Source of the DNA: Rariglobus hedericola
Lineage (GTDB): Bacteria; Verrucomicrobiota; Verrucomicrobiia; Opitutales; Opitutaceae
NCBI RefSeq assembly: GCF_007559335.1
Contig: NZ_VMBG01000002.1
Location: 372,001-436,000 of the forward strand
Length of the DNA: 64,000 bases
Direction of reading: 5' to 3'
Below the pieces are notes generated by a model. That model was not told where the DNA came from, did no database searches, and saw only the letters and a program-made list of their open reading frames with translations. A program made the position numbers and the translations under genes. Every line of letters begins with the position of its first letter. Position 1 is the first letter of the stretch. Of this stretch, positions 27,701-34,362 are shown in pieces.

Positions 27701-27826
27701 TCCAGCGACCCGGTGATGGCCAATTATCGCACCTATGGTTTCAGTGGAATGGTCGCCAAACCCTACCGCCTGACCGATCTGGCGAAGGCGATTCGCACCG
27801 TGCTCGAAGGCGGCGATATGGAATAA
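24719..27826 (+). CDS. Hybrid sensor histidine kinase with duplicated PAS-type sensor and one REC
   Basis: 1035 residues. An N-terminal helix (LTGWVLVSIAMLATSLYAQ) and a second (WIGWVFVVMALGGLLVFWI) bracket a short periplasmic loop. Two similar sensor units follow: MRNLFENTPVAIVEQDFSAV with AKWLDELRKQGV, and YRVLFENCPVAIIEYDLRGL with RAWLDELRADGV. Between them is a PAS_3-type domain (GIWEYNFVTGETFISDRWRE) and after them a classical PAS (MAEGVITTDTQGRVLFLNEA). The kinase core has LAGGIAHDFNNLLTVVMGNI (phospho-accepting His) and HATPase motifs DTGAGI and GSGLGLATVY. The C-terminal receiver has FMDDEEP and the Asp of IMDLTVPGGLGG. Phosphate probably returns from the receiver to an outside Hpt or regulator. 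The ligand is unknown. Confidence 0.92.
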   Translation: MKRLVPLRLTGWVLVSIAMLATSLYAQDAGASPAPAQAEAWVRWIGWVFVVMALGGLLVFWINLRLQGQITLQTRALRISETRMRNLFENTPVAIVEQDFSAVAKWLDELRKQGVRDLSVHFAAHPELVAAKFNLVRVIAANRTVLRLTGVEVVQEYEGLIRGVPTPAMLDTFAAQMQAIWAGDTEMTRELRYRGIDSLAGHSLMHWSAPHEDGRPDYGRVQVAFTDLSVLRATEEKLRDVEDRWRLAVIGINAGIWEYNFVTGETFISDRWREIIGYPASDMTNARDEFWPRIHPEDVASVRQAMRDYLEGHRSSYRVEFRMQCKDGNYKWILSRGMALFDQAGKPQRLVGSHSDIDERKRAEESLRSSEERYRVLFENCPVAIIEYDLRGLRAWLDELRADGVAEFDVFADANPQVFAEALKGSAMVGLNRETLELVGATSKTEAIEALPRILTSDMEKVRRALCHALWEGRNAIEGEMRINALDGTPRRVFYRWWVPSLGGELSYAWTQVVLVDLTGIKRTEEALAAERERLAVTLRAMAEGVITTDTQGRVLFLNEAAGELTGWTENAAIGRLLEDVCVMRHEKTRLPVAAPAAAAVASHAVIDLPANTVLLDRQGSPRVIEGRCAPIHDMHSHAIGAVLVLRDVTERARLEGEILRASKLESVGILAGGIAHDFNNLLTVVMGNITLATLDSQAMASAGRWLQDAERGVMRARDLTQQLLTFARGGEPVRSAVRLPEIVKEAANFALHGSKVRCEFAIEDGLWTAEVDKGQIGQVVQNLVINAVQAMPEGGVMHISMRNQHLNALAVRQLDEGNYLCIVISDTGAGIRPEHLARIFDPYFTTKQSGSGLGLATVYSIVRKHQGHIEVESEIGRGTRFRFWLPAVPDARPTAPEVAHAPDNLTGRVLFMDDEEPIRAMADALLRRLGFEVTCVADGREVLRVYAEGLSNGTRYDLVIMDLTVPGGLGGKEAMSELCKLDPMVKGIVSSGYSSDPVMANYRTYGFSGMVAKPYRLTDLAKAIRTVLEGGDME

Positions 27827-27829
27827 CCG

Positions 27830-29608
27830 TCAGTCCGCGCGCAGCATGCGCTTGGCGGATTCGTAGGCACTGCGCAGCACCGAGCGATCCATGGTCTGAT
27901 AGTTCTCCGGTAGAAAACGACGGTCGGAACACGCGAGCACGGCGGCGGCCTCTTGCAAAGCGAGCAGGTTTTCATCGAGCGGATCGATGAACGCGTCCAC
28001 GGCGGTTTGCAGGTCTTCGAGTTCGAGGGTGTCGTCTCGTTTGGCGAGCACGGCGCGTTCGCGGGCGCGCACGAGGACGGCTTCGACATCGCTGCCGGTG
28101 AGCGGACGGCCGCCGAGTTTTTCGCGGATGTAGGCGAGGAGAGGTTCGGCCAGCGCGAGTTTCTGGCTGCGTGCGATCACGCTGAAGAGCTCGACGATCT
28201 CGTCGGGGTTTTGCGCGGGGAAGAGCGGCACGCAGAGGCCGAAGCGGCCCTGGCGCTTGAGGTCGATGGCCATCAAGTCGGGGCGCGAAGTCATGGCGAT
28301 CCACAGCTCGCGTCCGCGGAGGGAGGAATCGCCGAGGTGCGCGGCGAAGGCGGCGAACACGCGGCTCGACACGCCGCTGTCTCCATCGGCGCTGCGGTTG
28401 CCGAAGACGGCGTCGGCTTCGTCCACGACGACAATCACGGGCCCCAGTGCGCGGATGGTGAGGAGAATGCGTGCCTGCTGGCGCTCGGTTTCGCCGACCC
28501 ATTTGGAGCGGAACTGGCCGAGCTCGAGGACGGGGAGTCCGCATTCGCTGGCGAAGCAATCGATGAGGTAGGACTTGCCGACGCCGATGCGGCCGGGGAC
28601 GAGCACGCCGCGTTCGAGCACGGCGTGTTTGCCCTCGCGGATGAGCCAGGCGAGTTCGCGCAGACGGGTTTTGGCGGCGACGTGGGTGGCGACGTCGTCG
28701 AGGGAGCGGCCGACCTTGGGGTCTTTGAATTTAACGAGGTCGCCGCAGTAATCTTCAATGAGGGTGCGTTTGCCGGCGCTGACGTAGGAGGCGGTGATGC
28801 GCTGGTCGTTGCGCAGGGCGGTGGCGAGGAGTTGCTCGATGCGCAGGAGCGGGAGGCCGGAGGTGCGGCGCGCGAGGTCGTCGGTGGGGAGATCGCTTTG
28901 GGCGGCGAGGGTTTTGCCGTCGGTGTGGCGGTCGAGCCAGCCGGAGCCGAGGAAGGCGGCGCGCTCGTCGAGGACAGGCAGATCGATGCGCACGCGGGCG
29001 ACGTGCGGATTTTGCAGAAGGTCCCCGTGAAGTTCGGAGATCGTCTCGGTGACGAGGATCACGCCGACATCGCCGTGGTGCAGTTCGGGCGAGGCGGCCC
29101 AGGAGAGCAAGGTGACGAGGGCGACGCGTTCGTCGTGGGCGGCCTGGTTTTCCTCGGAGGCGGGGACGAGTTTTTCGGCAAAGTTGACGACGAGGGTGAC
29201 ACCGCGGTTCTCGCCGGTTTCCTCGGCCATGCGCAGGAAGAAACGCCGGAGAACCGGTAGCAGGTGAACGAATACACGCGGTGGTCCGTCGCGGTGGAAG
29301 GTGGTGTTCTCGACCTCGTCGTAGATTTTAAGCCACTCGAAGAAACGGGTCTGCATCGCGGGCGTGGCGAAGGTGAGGCCGGCGCCGAGATCGTAATGGA
29401 GCAGGTGGGCGCGGGTGGGGAAGAGACGCTGCGAGAGATACGGACCGAGGGCGGCGTAGGTGGGTTTGGGCGCGGCGGCGACGGGGAAGAGATCGTGGAT
29501 GTTGCCGTGGAGTAGAAAAAGACTGTGGGCGCCGCTATTCCAGAGGCGGGCAAGTTCGGTGGCCCAAGTGGGGAGTGCGGCGCGGTGGGAGATCGGGCTG
29601 GCGGACAT
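27830..29608 (-). CDS. AAA+ ATPase with unusual N-terminal region
   Basis: 592 residues. The C-terminal half is a classical AAA module: Walker A GRIGVGKSY, Walker B VIVVVDEADAVFG, sensor-1 region WIAMTSRPDLM, arginine-finger region LKRQGRFGLC, and a helical lid rich in acidic residues (LTGSDVEAVLVRARERAVLA). The N-terminal ~300 residues (LWNSGAHSLFLLHGNIHDLF; VILVTETISELHGDLLQNPH) look like a second, degenerate P-loop-type domain: HGNIHD sits where a Walker A would be but lacks GKS. It is cytoplasmic. It is last in a minus-strand unit with PspA-like, VWA and SBP-OmpA genes, so it probably remodels that complex, as PspF- or Vps4-type AAA proteins act on PspA/ESCRT-like partners. That role is inference. 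Confidence 0.8.
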   Translation of the reverse strand: MSASPISHRAALPTWATELARLWNSGAHSLFLLHGNIHDLFPVAAAPKPTYAALGPYLSQRLFPTRAHLLHYDLGAGLTFATPAMQTRFFEWLKIYDEVENTTFHRDGPPRVFVHLLPVLRRFFLRMAEETGENRGVTLVVNFAEKLVPASEENQAAHDERVALVTLLSWAASPELHHGDVGVILVTETISELHGDLLQNPHVARVRIDLPVLDERAAFLGSGWLDRHTDGKTLAAQSDLPTDDLARRTSGLPLLRIEQLLATALRNDQRITASYVSAGKRTLIEDYCGDLVKFKDPKVGRSLDDVATHVAAKTRLRELAWLIREGKHAVLERGVLVPGRIGVGKSYLIDCFASECGLPVLELGQFRSKWVGETERQQARILLTIRALGPVIVVVDEADAVFGNRSADGDSGVSSRVFAAFAAHLGDSSLRGRELWIAMTSRPDLMAIDLKRQGRFGLCVPLFPAQNPDEIVELFSVIARSQKLALAEPLLAYIREKLGGRPLTGSDVEAVLVRARERAVLAKRDDTLELEDLQTAVDAFIDPLDENLLALQEAAAVLACSDRRFLPENYQTMDRSVLRSAYESAKRMLRAD

Positions 29609-29683
29609 GGTATGGAAAGGGGCGATGAGCTTGGAGCGGGTTGCGGGTGTGTGCTCTTAAAACAATAATGTAGGTCCAGCGGC

Positions 29684-30106
29684 TTACGGTTTGCTCCTCC
29701 AAGTGTGGAGGCACGATTGACAGGATTTTTTAGAACCATGCGTTGATTTCCAAATCATCCAGCCCAAAGCAGGCAGCATCAGCAGTGGCAGCGAGAACAA
29801 CACGATCCAGACGAACGGTTCGTCCGGGTAGCTGATTTTTCGCGTTCCGCAGCGTGGGCACTGAGACAAAGAGTCGGCGTCGTCAGGATCTTCGAACGCT
29901 TCATCGTCGGTCGCATTGAAATCCAAACCGAGGACCCGTTGCGCCTCCTTAAGATCATCGTATTCGACAAAGATAGCATACTTGGAGTCGCTCGCACGAT
30001 TTCCGTTGGAAAGATACCTCAGCTTGGCTGGCACATTTGCGGCGATCAGAGCTGCCATGCGTTCTTCCGCGGATTCTTGGGTTAATCCCGTAAGCAGATG
30101 TGGCAT
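29684..30106 (-). CDS. DUF2007-like protein with split zinc ribbon around membrane segment
   Basis: 140 residues. Residues 1-70 resemble the DUF2007/putative signal-transducing fold (LTGLTQESAEERMAALIAAN, YAIFVEYDDLKEAQRVLGLD). A Cys pair then occurs in CPRCGTRKISYP, followed by one hydrophobic stretch (FVWIVLFSLPLLMLPALGWM) and a second Cys pair in KKSCQSCLHTW. The two CxxC pairs could form one zinc ribbon only if the membrane segment hairpins. Function unknown. It sits between the coiled-coil gene and the AAA gene, 39 and 75 bases away, on the same strand. Confidence 0.7.
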   Translation of the reverse strand: MPHLLTGLTQESAEERMAALIAANVPAKLRYLSNGNRASDSKYAIFVEYDDLKEAQRVLGLDFNATDDEAFEDPDDADSLSQCPRCGTRKISYPDEPFVWIVLFSLPLLMLPALGWMIWKSTHGSKKSCQSCLHTWRSKP

Positions 30107-30120
30107 GTGAAGGGCTGGGG

Positions 30121-30149
30121 ATCGGAGCGCGAGCGAGCTCGCGGCCTAC
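30121..30149 (-). repeat. GTAG-footed hairpin (REP-like element 2)
   Basis: On the minus strand GTAG (30149-30146) is followed by GCCGCGAGC and GCTCGCGCTC arms; the core CGCGAGC/GCTCGCG is a perfect seven-base palindrome with two bases between. The TAG of the foot is the stop codon of the coiled-coil membrane protein. Confidence 0.4.
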
Positions 30150-31066
30150 GATGAGAGGGGTGGTTCGGGCTGGCGGGTGGCGGTGGCGGACGGAGTGACC
30201 ATCGCGCCGGCGGGGAGGGCGGGGAGTTGGCCGGTGAGGTCTTTGAATTCGGAGAGCTCGGAGAGCCAGCGGTTGGTTTCGGCGAGGTGTTCGATGCTGA
30301 TGTCGATACGCGCGCCGAGGGACTCGGCGTTTTTGTGGGCGACGGCGTCGGCTCGGATGAGCTTGGCCTGTTCGACGAGGCGCTCTTGTTCGGACAAAGC
30401 GAGATCGAGGTTGGCGCGAGCTTGCGCGATGCGGGCGATGCGCTGGCGGAGGGCGTCGAGACGATCGCGACGCGAGGCGAGGAGCTTGCGACGGGTTTCG
30501 AGCGAAGGGCTGGCGGGCGAGGCGGCGATCTCGGCTTCGAGCGCAGAGATTTCGCGGGCGGCGGCTTCCTCGGCTTGAGGGAGTTGTTCGCGGCGTTCGG
30601 TTTCGAGGTAAACTTCGAGGGACTGCTCGATGGTTTGCAGGCGCAGGTAAGTCCAGAGGAGTTCGTCGAGTTTGCGCAGGCGGGTATCGAGCGAGAGAGT
30701 GAGATCGCCGGAGGAGTTTTCGGCGGATGCGGCGGTGATGTCTTTGCAGACGGCGACGAGCGACTGGTGATGGCGGCGGCGTTCGGCGGAAAGGGAAGCG
30801 AGGAGCTGGGTGCGCTGGGCTTCGAACGCGCGTTCGCGTTCGGAGGAGGCGGCGTTGTCGGCAGCGAGGCGTCGGGCGTCGATTTTTTTGCGGAAGCGGG
30901 CGGAGTCGGGCAGATAGACGTGACCGAGAGCGTAGAGCACGCCGCCCACCAGCAGGCCGAGGGGCTCGCCGGTGGCGAACCCCAGGCCGAGCGTGAGCAC
31001 GGCGAGCCAGAGATGGTCGCGGCTCTTCCAGAAGAGCCGGCGGTAGTTGGGCGGAGTGTCGGTCAA
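30146..31066 (-). CDS. Membrane-anchored coiled-coil protein
   Basis: 306 residues. Two short membrane stretches lie near the N-terminus (HLWLAVLTLGLGFATG and PLGLLVGGVLYALGHVYL), followed by about 200 residues of charged coiled coil rich in Ala/Arg/Glu/Leu (LEAEIAASP, RLDALRQRIARIAQARANLD, LSEQERLVEQAKL). The C-terminal tail is Pro/Thr-rich. No named family recognised. The start is 15 bases from the SBP-OmpA stop, so it is almost certainly co-transcribed. The coiled coil is a plausible partner for the PspA-like protein in the same unit. Confidence 0.75.
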   Translation of the reverse strand: MTDTPPNYRRLFWKSRDHLWLAVLTLGLGFATGEPLGLLVGGVLYALGHVYLPDSARFRKKIDARRLAADNAASSERERAFEAQRTQLLASLSAERRRHHQSLVAVCKDITAASAENSSGDLTLSLDTRLRKLDELLWTYLRLQTIEQSLEVYLETERREQLPQAEEAAAREISALEAEIAASPASPSLETRRKLLASRRDRLDALRQRIARIAQARANLDLALSEQERLVEQAKLIRADAVAHKNAESLGARIDISIEHLAETNRWLSELSEFKDLTGQLPALPAGAMVTPSATATRQPEPPLSS

Positions 31067-31081
31067 GGGCGTTGGCCAAGT

Positions 31082-32731
31082 TTACTCGACGGTGAACCAC
31101 TGGACCTCGACGCGGCGATTCTTCTCGGCGTCGGTGCCGGAGGGCTCTTCCCAGCCGCGACCGATGGTTTCGAGGCGGGTGGGGGTGACGGCGAGCTTCT
31201 CGATCAACACGCGGCGGATTTCGTTGGCCCGGAGCTTGGAGAGTTCCATCGCCTTGAGAGACATCTGGCGGACGAAAGCGTCGCCGCCCTGCTGGCGGAA
31301 TTTTTCAACCAAGGCGTTGTCCACGTGACCGCGCAGCAGGATGGTCGAACCGGGGCTGACCTGGAGGAGCCGGCGGATGGAGTCGAGGTTGGCCATGTTC
31401 TCCATGTTACCCATTTCGAGATTGGACGAATTGGGCTGGAAGAGGAACCGGATGTCTTTCGTGAGGAGCGGATCGCCCTCGAGCGCGCCGGCGGCGGAGC
31501 TGCGGATGGGCGAGATGGAAATCTGCTGGCCGGCGAAGGCGCCGGAGGCCTTGAGAGCAGTCAGGTAGGAGACATCCATGTAGCGCTCGGCATCGGTCGG
31601 CTGGTCAATGAGCGAACCGTAGGCGAGGAGGGCGGAGGAGAAGATGCCGCTGAAGCTGCCGGCGGAATCGATGGAGCCGGAGAAGAAGGCGAGATTCTCG
31701 GGAAGGTTGGAGAGATGGACTTTGGTTAACTCGTCGCGGGCGTCTTCTTTGCTCCATTTGAAGGCGCGGGCGATAGTGTCGAGGTGGGCGGCGGGTTGGT
31801 CGCGCACGAGGCGGTTGCCCTCGAGCGTGCCTTCGACGAGACCGGCGACGATCTTGGGATTGGCTTGGGCGAAGCCTTTGTTGAGGACAAGAATGTCGGC
31901 GATAATCAGGAGATTCTTGTTGGTGGTGAGGAGCGTGGCCGCGCCGGCGCTGGCGTCGACGACCTCGGTGGTCTTCGGGGCCCAAGTGATGCAACCGGCG
32001 AGAAGTTTACCGCCGTCCTTCAGGTCTTTGAGGAAGAGATCACCGGCGGCGAAGGCGTCTTCGGCGAAGAGCAAGTTGACCTTTTCGGGATCGGGACGAT
32101 CGGTGGGGGACTTGAGGAGGTTCACGCCGATGCCGGCCTCTTGAGTAAGATAGCGGATGAAGAAATCGGCTTCGGTGAACTGGGCGGTGACGAGGGTCTT
32201 GCCCTTGAGGTCGTTGATGCGGCGGATCTCTTTGCGGACGACGAGACCGTCGGCGCCACGGGAGAAACCGATCTGCACGGGAGCAGTGACGGCGAAGTTG
32301 CGGCAATGGGCGGTGATCACATCGACGGTGGTGGCGGAGGCGGCGATGCGACCTGTGTTGAGCGCGGGCCAGCTCTCTTCCTCGCTGAGTTTGATGCGCA
32401 CCTTGAAGCCGTGCTTCTTGAAGAAGAAGGAGTTTTCGGACGGCTCGAGACCGCCGTTGGCAACGATGATGCCGGCGTAGCCCGCGTATTCGCTGAGTTC
32501 GAGGTCAACGGTGTTGTCCTTGAGGATGTAGGCGGCGGCGGGAGGGAGAATCGGGCACGTGTCGAGGGCGGCGACAAACTCGGCTTCGTCAATGTTGGTG
32601 GCGGCGGCGGGTGAGGCGTTAGCCGCCGCGGACGAAGCGGAGGGGATGAGTTTATCCCACCACTTGTAGGTGCCGAGGCCGGCGATGCAGAGGATGAGGA
32701 TGGTGAAGACTAGTTTGCCGCGAAGGGTCAT
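31082..32731 (-). CDS. Solute-binding-protein/OmpA fusion, membrane anchored
   Basis: 549 residues. An N-terminal helix (LVFTILILCIAGLGTYKWW) acts as an anchor or uncleaved signal. Residues about 55-390 look like a type-2 periplasmic binding protein of the NMT1/SsuA group: VDLELSEYAGYAGIIVANGG, FFFKKHGFKVRIKL, DLKGKTLVTAQFTEADFFIR and GVNLLKSP. Residues about 430-549 are an OmpA-type peptidoglycan-binding domain (LTKDIRFLFQPNSSNL, ILLRGHVDNA, LKAMELSKLRANEIRRVLIE, ETIGRGWEEP, KNRRVEVQW); the expected Asp and Arg ligands for meso-diaminopimelate appear in this block. There is no ABC permease or ATPase gene nearby, so it is probably a ligand sensor or cell-wall-linked scaffold rather than a transporter part. 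Confidence 0.85.
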   Translation of the reverse strand: MTLRGKLVFTILILCIAGLGTYKWWDKLIPSASSAAANASPAAATNIDEAEFVAALDTCPILPPAAAYILKDNTVDLELSEYAGYAGIIVANGGLEPSENSFFFKKHGFKVRIKLSEEESWPALNTGRIAASATTVDVITAHCRNFAVTAPVQIGFSRGADGLVVRKEIRRINDLKGKTLVTAQFTEADFFIRYLTQEAGIGVNLLKSPTDRPDPEKVNLLFAEDAFAAGDLFLKDLKDGGKLLAGCITWAPKTTEVVDASAGAATLLTTNKNLLIIADILVLNKGFAQANPKIVAGLVEGTLEGNRLVRDQPAAHLDTIARAFKWSKEDARDELTKVHLSNLPENLAFFSGSIDSAGSFSGIFSSALLAYGSLIDQPTDAERYMDVSYLTALKASGAFAGQQISISPIRSSAAGALEGDPLLTKDIRFLFQPNSSNLEMGNMENMANLDSIRRLLQVSPGSTILLRGHVDNALVEKFRQQGGDAFVRQMSLKAMELSKLRANEIRRVLIEKLAVTPTRLETIGRGWEEPSGTDAEKNRRVEVQWFTVE

Positions 32732-32781
32732 GGGAGGGAGAGGCGGAGGAAAAGGAGTAGGGTGAGAATGAGAACGAGGCG

Positions 32782-32827
32782 GGGGAGCGGCCGCGAAAAC
32801 GGATCAGTCGCTGGCGCTCCCCGCTAC
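32782..32827 (-). repeat. GTAG-footed hairpin (REP-like element 3)
   Basis: On the minus strand GTAG (32827-32824) precedes an inverted repeat with eight-base arms GGGGAGCG/CGCTCCCC (32822-32815 and 32789-32782) and a 25-base inner region. It lies in the 108-base gap between the PspA-like and SBP-OmpA genes, the largest gap in this unit, and might modulate how far transcription continues. Confidence 0.4.
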
Positions 32828-32839
32828 GAAGCGGACGAA

Positions 32840-33589
32840 TCAGGATTCAGCGATTTTCTGGCGGGCGGGGGCTTCTGCTTGCGGTGTGGTGGCCTGGGGC
32901 TGGGCCATGCCCATCTTCTGCTGGTATTCTTTGAAGAGAAGGGAGCCGCGGGCGCGTTTCATCTCTTGCTGGCGCTGGATGGAGGAGCCCATTTCCTTGG
33001 CGAGGTCGAGGGTGGCGCGCATCTGGCCTTCGCCGCCGGCGGCGGACTGGCGGAGTTGCTGCATGGATTGGCCCATTTCGTCGCCCATCATGCCCTGGAG
33101 TTCGCCGATGGAACCCTTCATGAGGCCGGCGAGCTGCTCGAGGTTGCGCCCGACGGCGACCTTGACCTTCACGGTTTCGAACTCGCGCTGGAACTTTTGG
33201 ATTTCACGCAGGCTGTTGGCGATGATCTGGGTGTTCTGCTGGTAGAGGTCTTCGAGGCTGGTGAGCTGTGATTTGTTTTCTGCGAGATCGTGATCGAGCG
33301 CGGCGAGTTCCTCGGCGTAGTGGATGCCGTTGACCTCGTCGTTGGAAGCGGCGGCGGCTTGAAGGAAGCCTTGGGTGTCGGTGCGCTGGCGTTCCTGGCG
33401 CTTGATCTGGTCTTTGAGGAGGGCGATCTGGCCGGCGAGTTGTCCGTTGGCGTAGTGGGCCTTGTCGGCTTTGGCCTTGGCATCGCGGATGCCGCGTTCG
33501 ACAACGGCTTGGTTGATGGCGTCGGTTTCGGTGGCTTTTTCAGCGGCGAGACCGAGCCAGATAAAGAGACGTTTGAAGGCGCGAAACAT
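32840..33589 (-). CDS. PspA/IM30-family-like coiled-coil protein
   Basis: 249 residues, almost wholly alpha-helical. The N-terminus MFRAFKRLFIWLGLAAEKAT is an amphipathic helix of the kind PspA uses to bind membranes. Long coiled-coil helices follow (KADKAHYANGQLAGQIALLK, EFETVKVKVAVGRNLEQLAG), then a Met/Gln/Gly-rich segment and an Ala/Pro/Gln tail. The length and hairpin pattern fit the PspA/Vipp1 (ESCRT-III-like) superfamily, but sequence identity to a classical PspA is not evident to me, so the call rests on architecture. It is cytoplasmic and membrane-peripheral, and a likely target of the AAA+ protein in the unit. Confidence 0.65.
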   Translation of the reverse strand: MFRAFKRLFIWLGLAAEKATETDAINQAVVERGIRDAKAKADKAHYANGQLAGQIALLKDQIKRQERQRTDTQGFLQAAAASNDEVNGIHYAEELAALDHDLAENKSQLTSLEDLYQQNTQIIANSLREIQKFQREFETVKVKVAVGRNLEQLAGLMKGSIGELQGMMGDEMGQSMQQLRQSAAGGEGQMRATLDLAKEMGSSIQRQQEMKRARGSLLFKEYQQKMGMAQPQATTPQAEAPARQKIAES

Positions 33590-33642
33590 AGTGGTGTGGT
33601 GTTGAGGGCTGGCGGATTAAAGGTGAGGAGAGGCGGCTGAGC

Positions 33643-34362
33643 TTAGGGCGCTTCGACGAGAATCTGGTTTTCGAGAATAAAATCGAGCTGGCTTTGCAGT
33701 TGTTTTTCATCGGCGGCTCCGATGAGGGTGGCGCCGGCTTTCTGAAGTGAGGCAAAAACCTCGGGCGGGATGTCGAGGGCGATGATGTGGACGAAAATCG
33801 GCTGATCCTGGCCGTTGGTTTGTTTCTCCAGTGCCTTGAGGGCGGCCAGGGGCGTGGAGCCCGTGGTATTTTCACCATCGGTGATGACGAGGAGATGTTT
33901 GCTGGCGGCGGGAGTGACTTGCAGGACCCGGCCCGCGGCCAGCATGGCGTCACCCAGCGGGGTGCCGCTGTCCGGCGCGGGAAGAGCTGCGAGCCAGCTG
34001 CGGGCGGCGTCGGCTTGAAATGGACCGAGCGGCAGCGCCATGCGGGTGCGGACGCCGTCGAAGATGACGACGCCGAGATCAAGGCGTTTGGCGGGTTGAC
34101 CGGCCGAGGGCTGGGTGAAGCGTTCGAGGCGGTCGATCACGAGCCCGAACGCGCGCTTGGCGATGACGTGCTTGGCGGCGAGACGACCGTCCTGTGCCCG
34201 AATGGGAGTCTTCATGCTGCCGGAGGTGTCGTAAACAACGGCGAGGGCGACATCGGCGGGCGTAGCTGCCTGGGCGGCAGCCGAAATAAACGCGGTGAAG
34301 ATTATCAAGAATCGTGCGCCTTGAAGCAGACGGCGCCGACACGGGGAGTTGGAGGTGGACAC
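33643..34362 (-). CDS. VWA-domain protein with signal anchor
   Basis: 239 residues. An N-terminal signal or anchor (RFLIIFTAFISAAAQAATPA) precedes a von Willebrand A domain. The metal-ion-dependent adhesion site is present: DTSGSMKT (DxSxS), a Thr region in SGTPLGDAM and an acidic residue in ITDGENTTG. The domain therefore probably lies outside the cytoplasm and binds a protein partner through Mg2+. It is the first gene of the six-gene minus-strand unit, divergent from the Wsp-type operon across a 400-base gap. Confidence 0.85.
   Translation of the reverse strand: MSTSNSPCRRRLLQGARFLIIFTAFISAAAQAATPADVALAVVYDTSGSMKTPIRAQDGRLAAKHVIAKRAFGLVIDRLERFTQPSAGQPAKRLDLGVVIFDGVRTRMALPLGPFQADAARSWLAALPAPDSGTPLGDAMLAAGRVLQVTPAASKHLLVITDGENTTGSTPLAALKALEKQTNGQDQPIFVHIIALDIPPEVFASLQKAGATLIGAADEKQLQSQLDFILENQILVEAP

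Noticed and set aside
27953-29260. 435-residue plus-strand frame
   Set aside because: Antisense to the AAA+ gene with intact Walker motifs; composition is that of a shadow.
31082-32731. Nitrate/taurine-type ABC uptake receptor
   Set aside because: No ABC permease or ATPase gene is nearby, and the OmpA tail is not part of such receptors.
32840-33589. Toxic-anion-resistance (TelA) protein
   Set aside because: The N-terminal amphipathic helix and long coiled coil fit PspA/IM30 better, and no tellurite-locus genes are near.
27830-34362. MoxR/RavA-VWA system
   Set aside because: The AAA protein shows classical AAA motifs rather than the MoxR subtype as far as I can judge, and the VWA gene is at the opposite end of the unit, with PspA-like and OmpA-fusion genes between.
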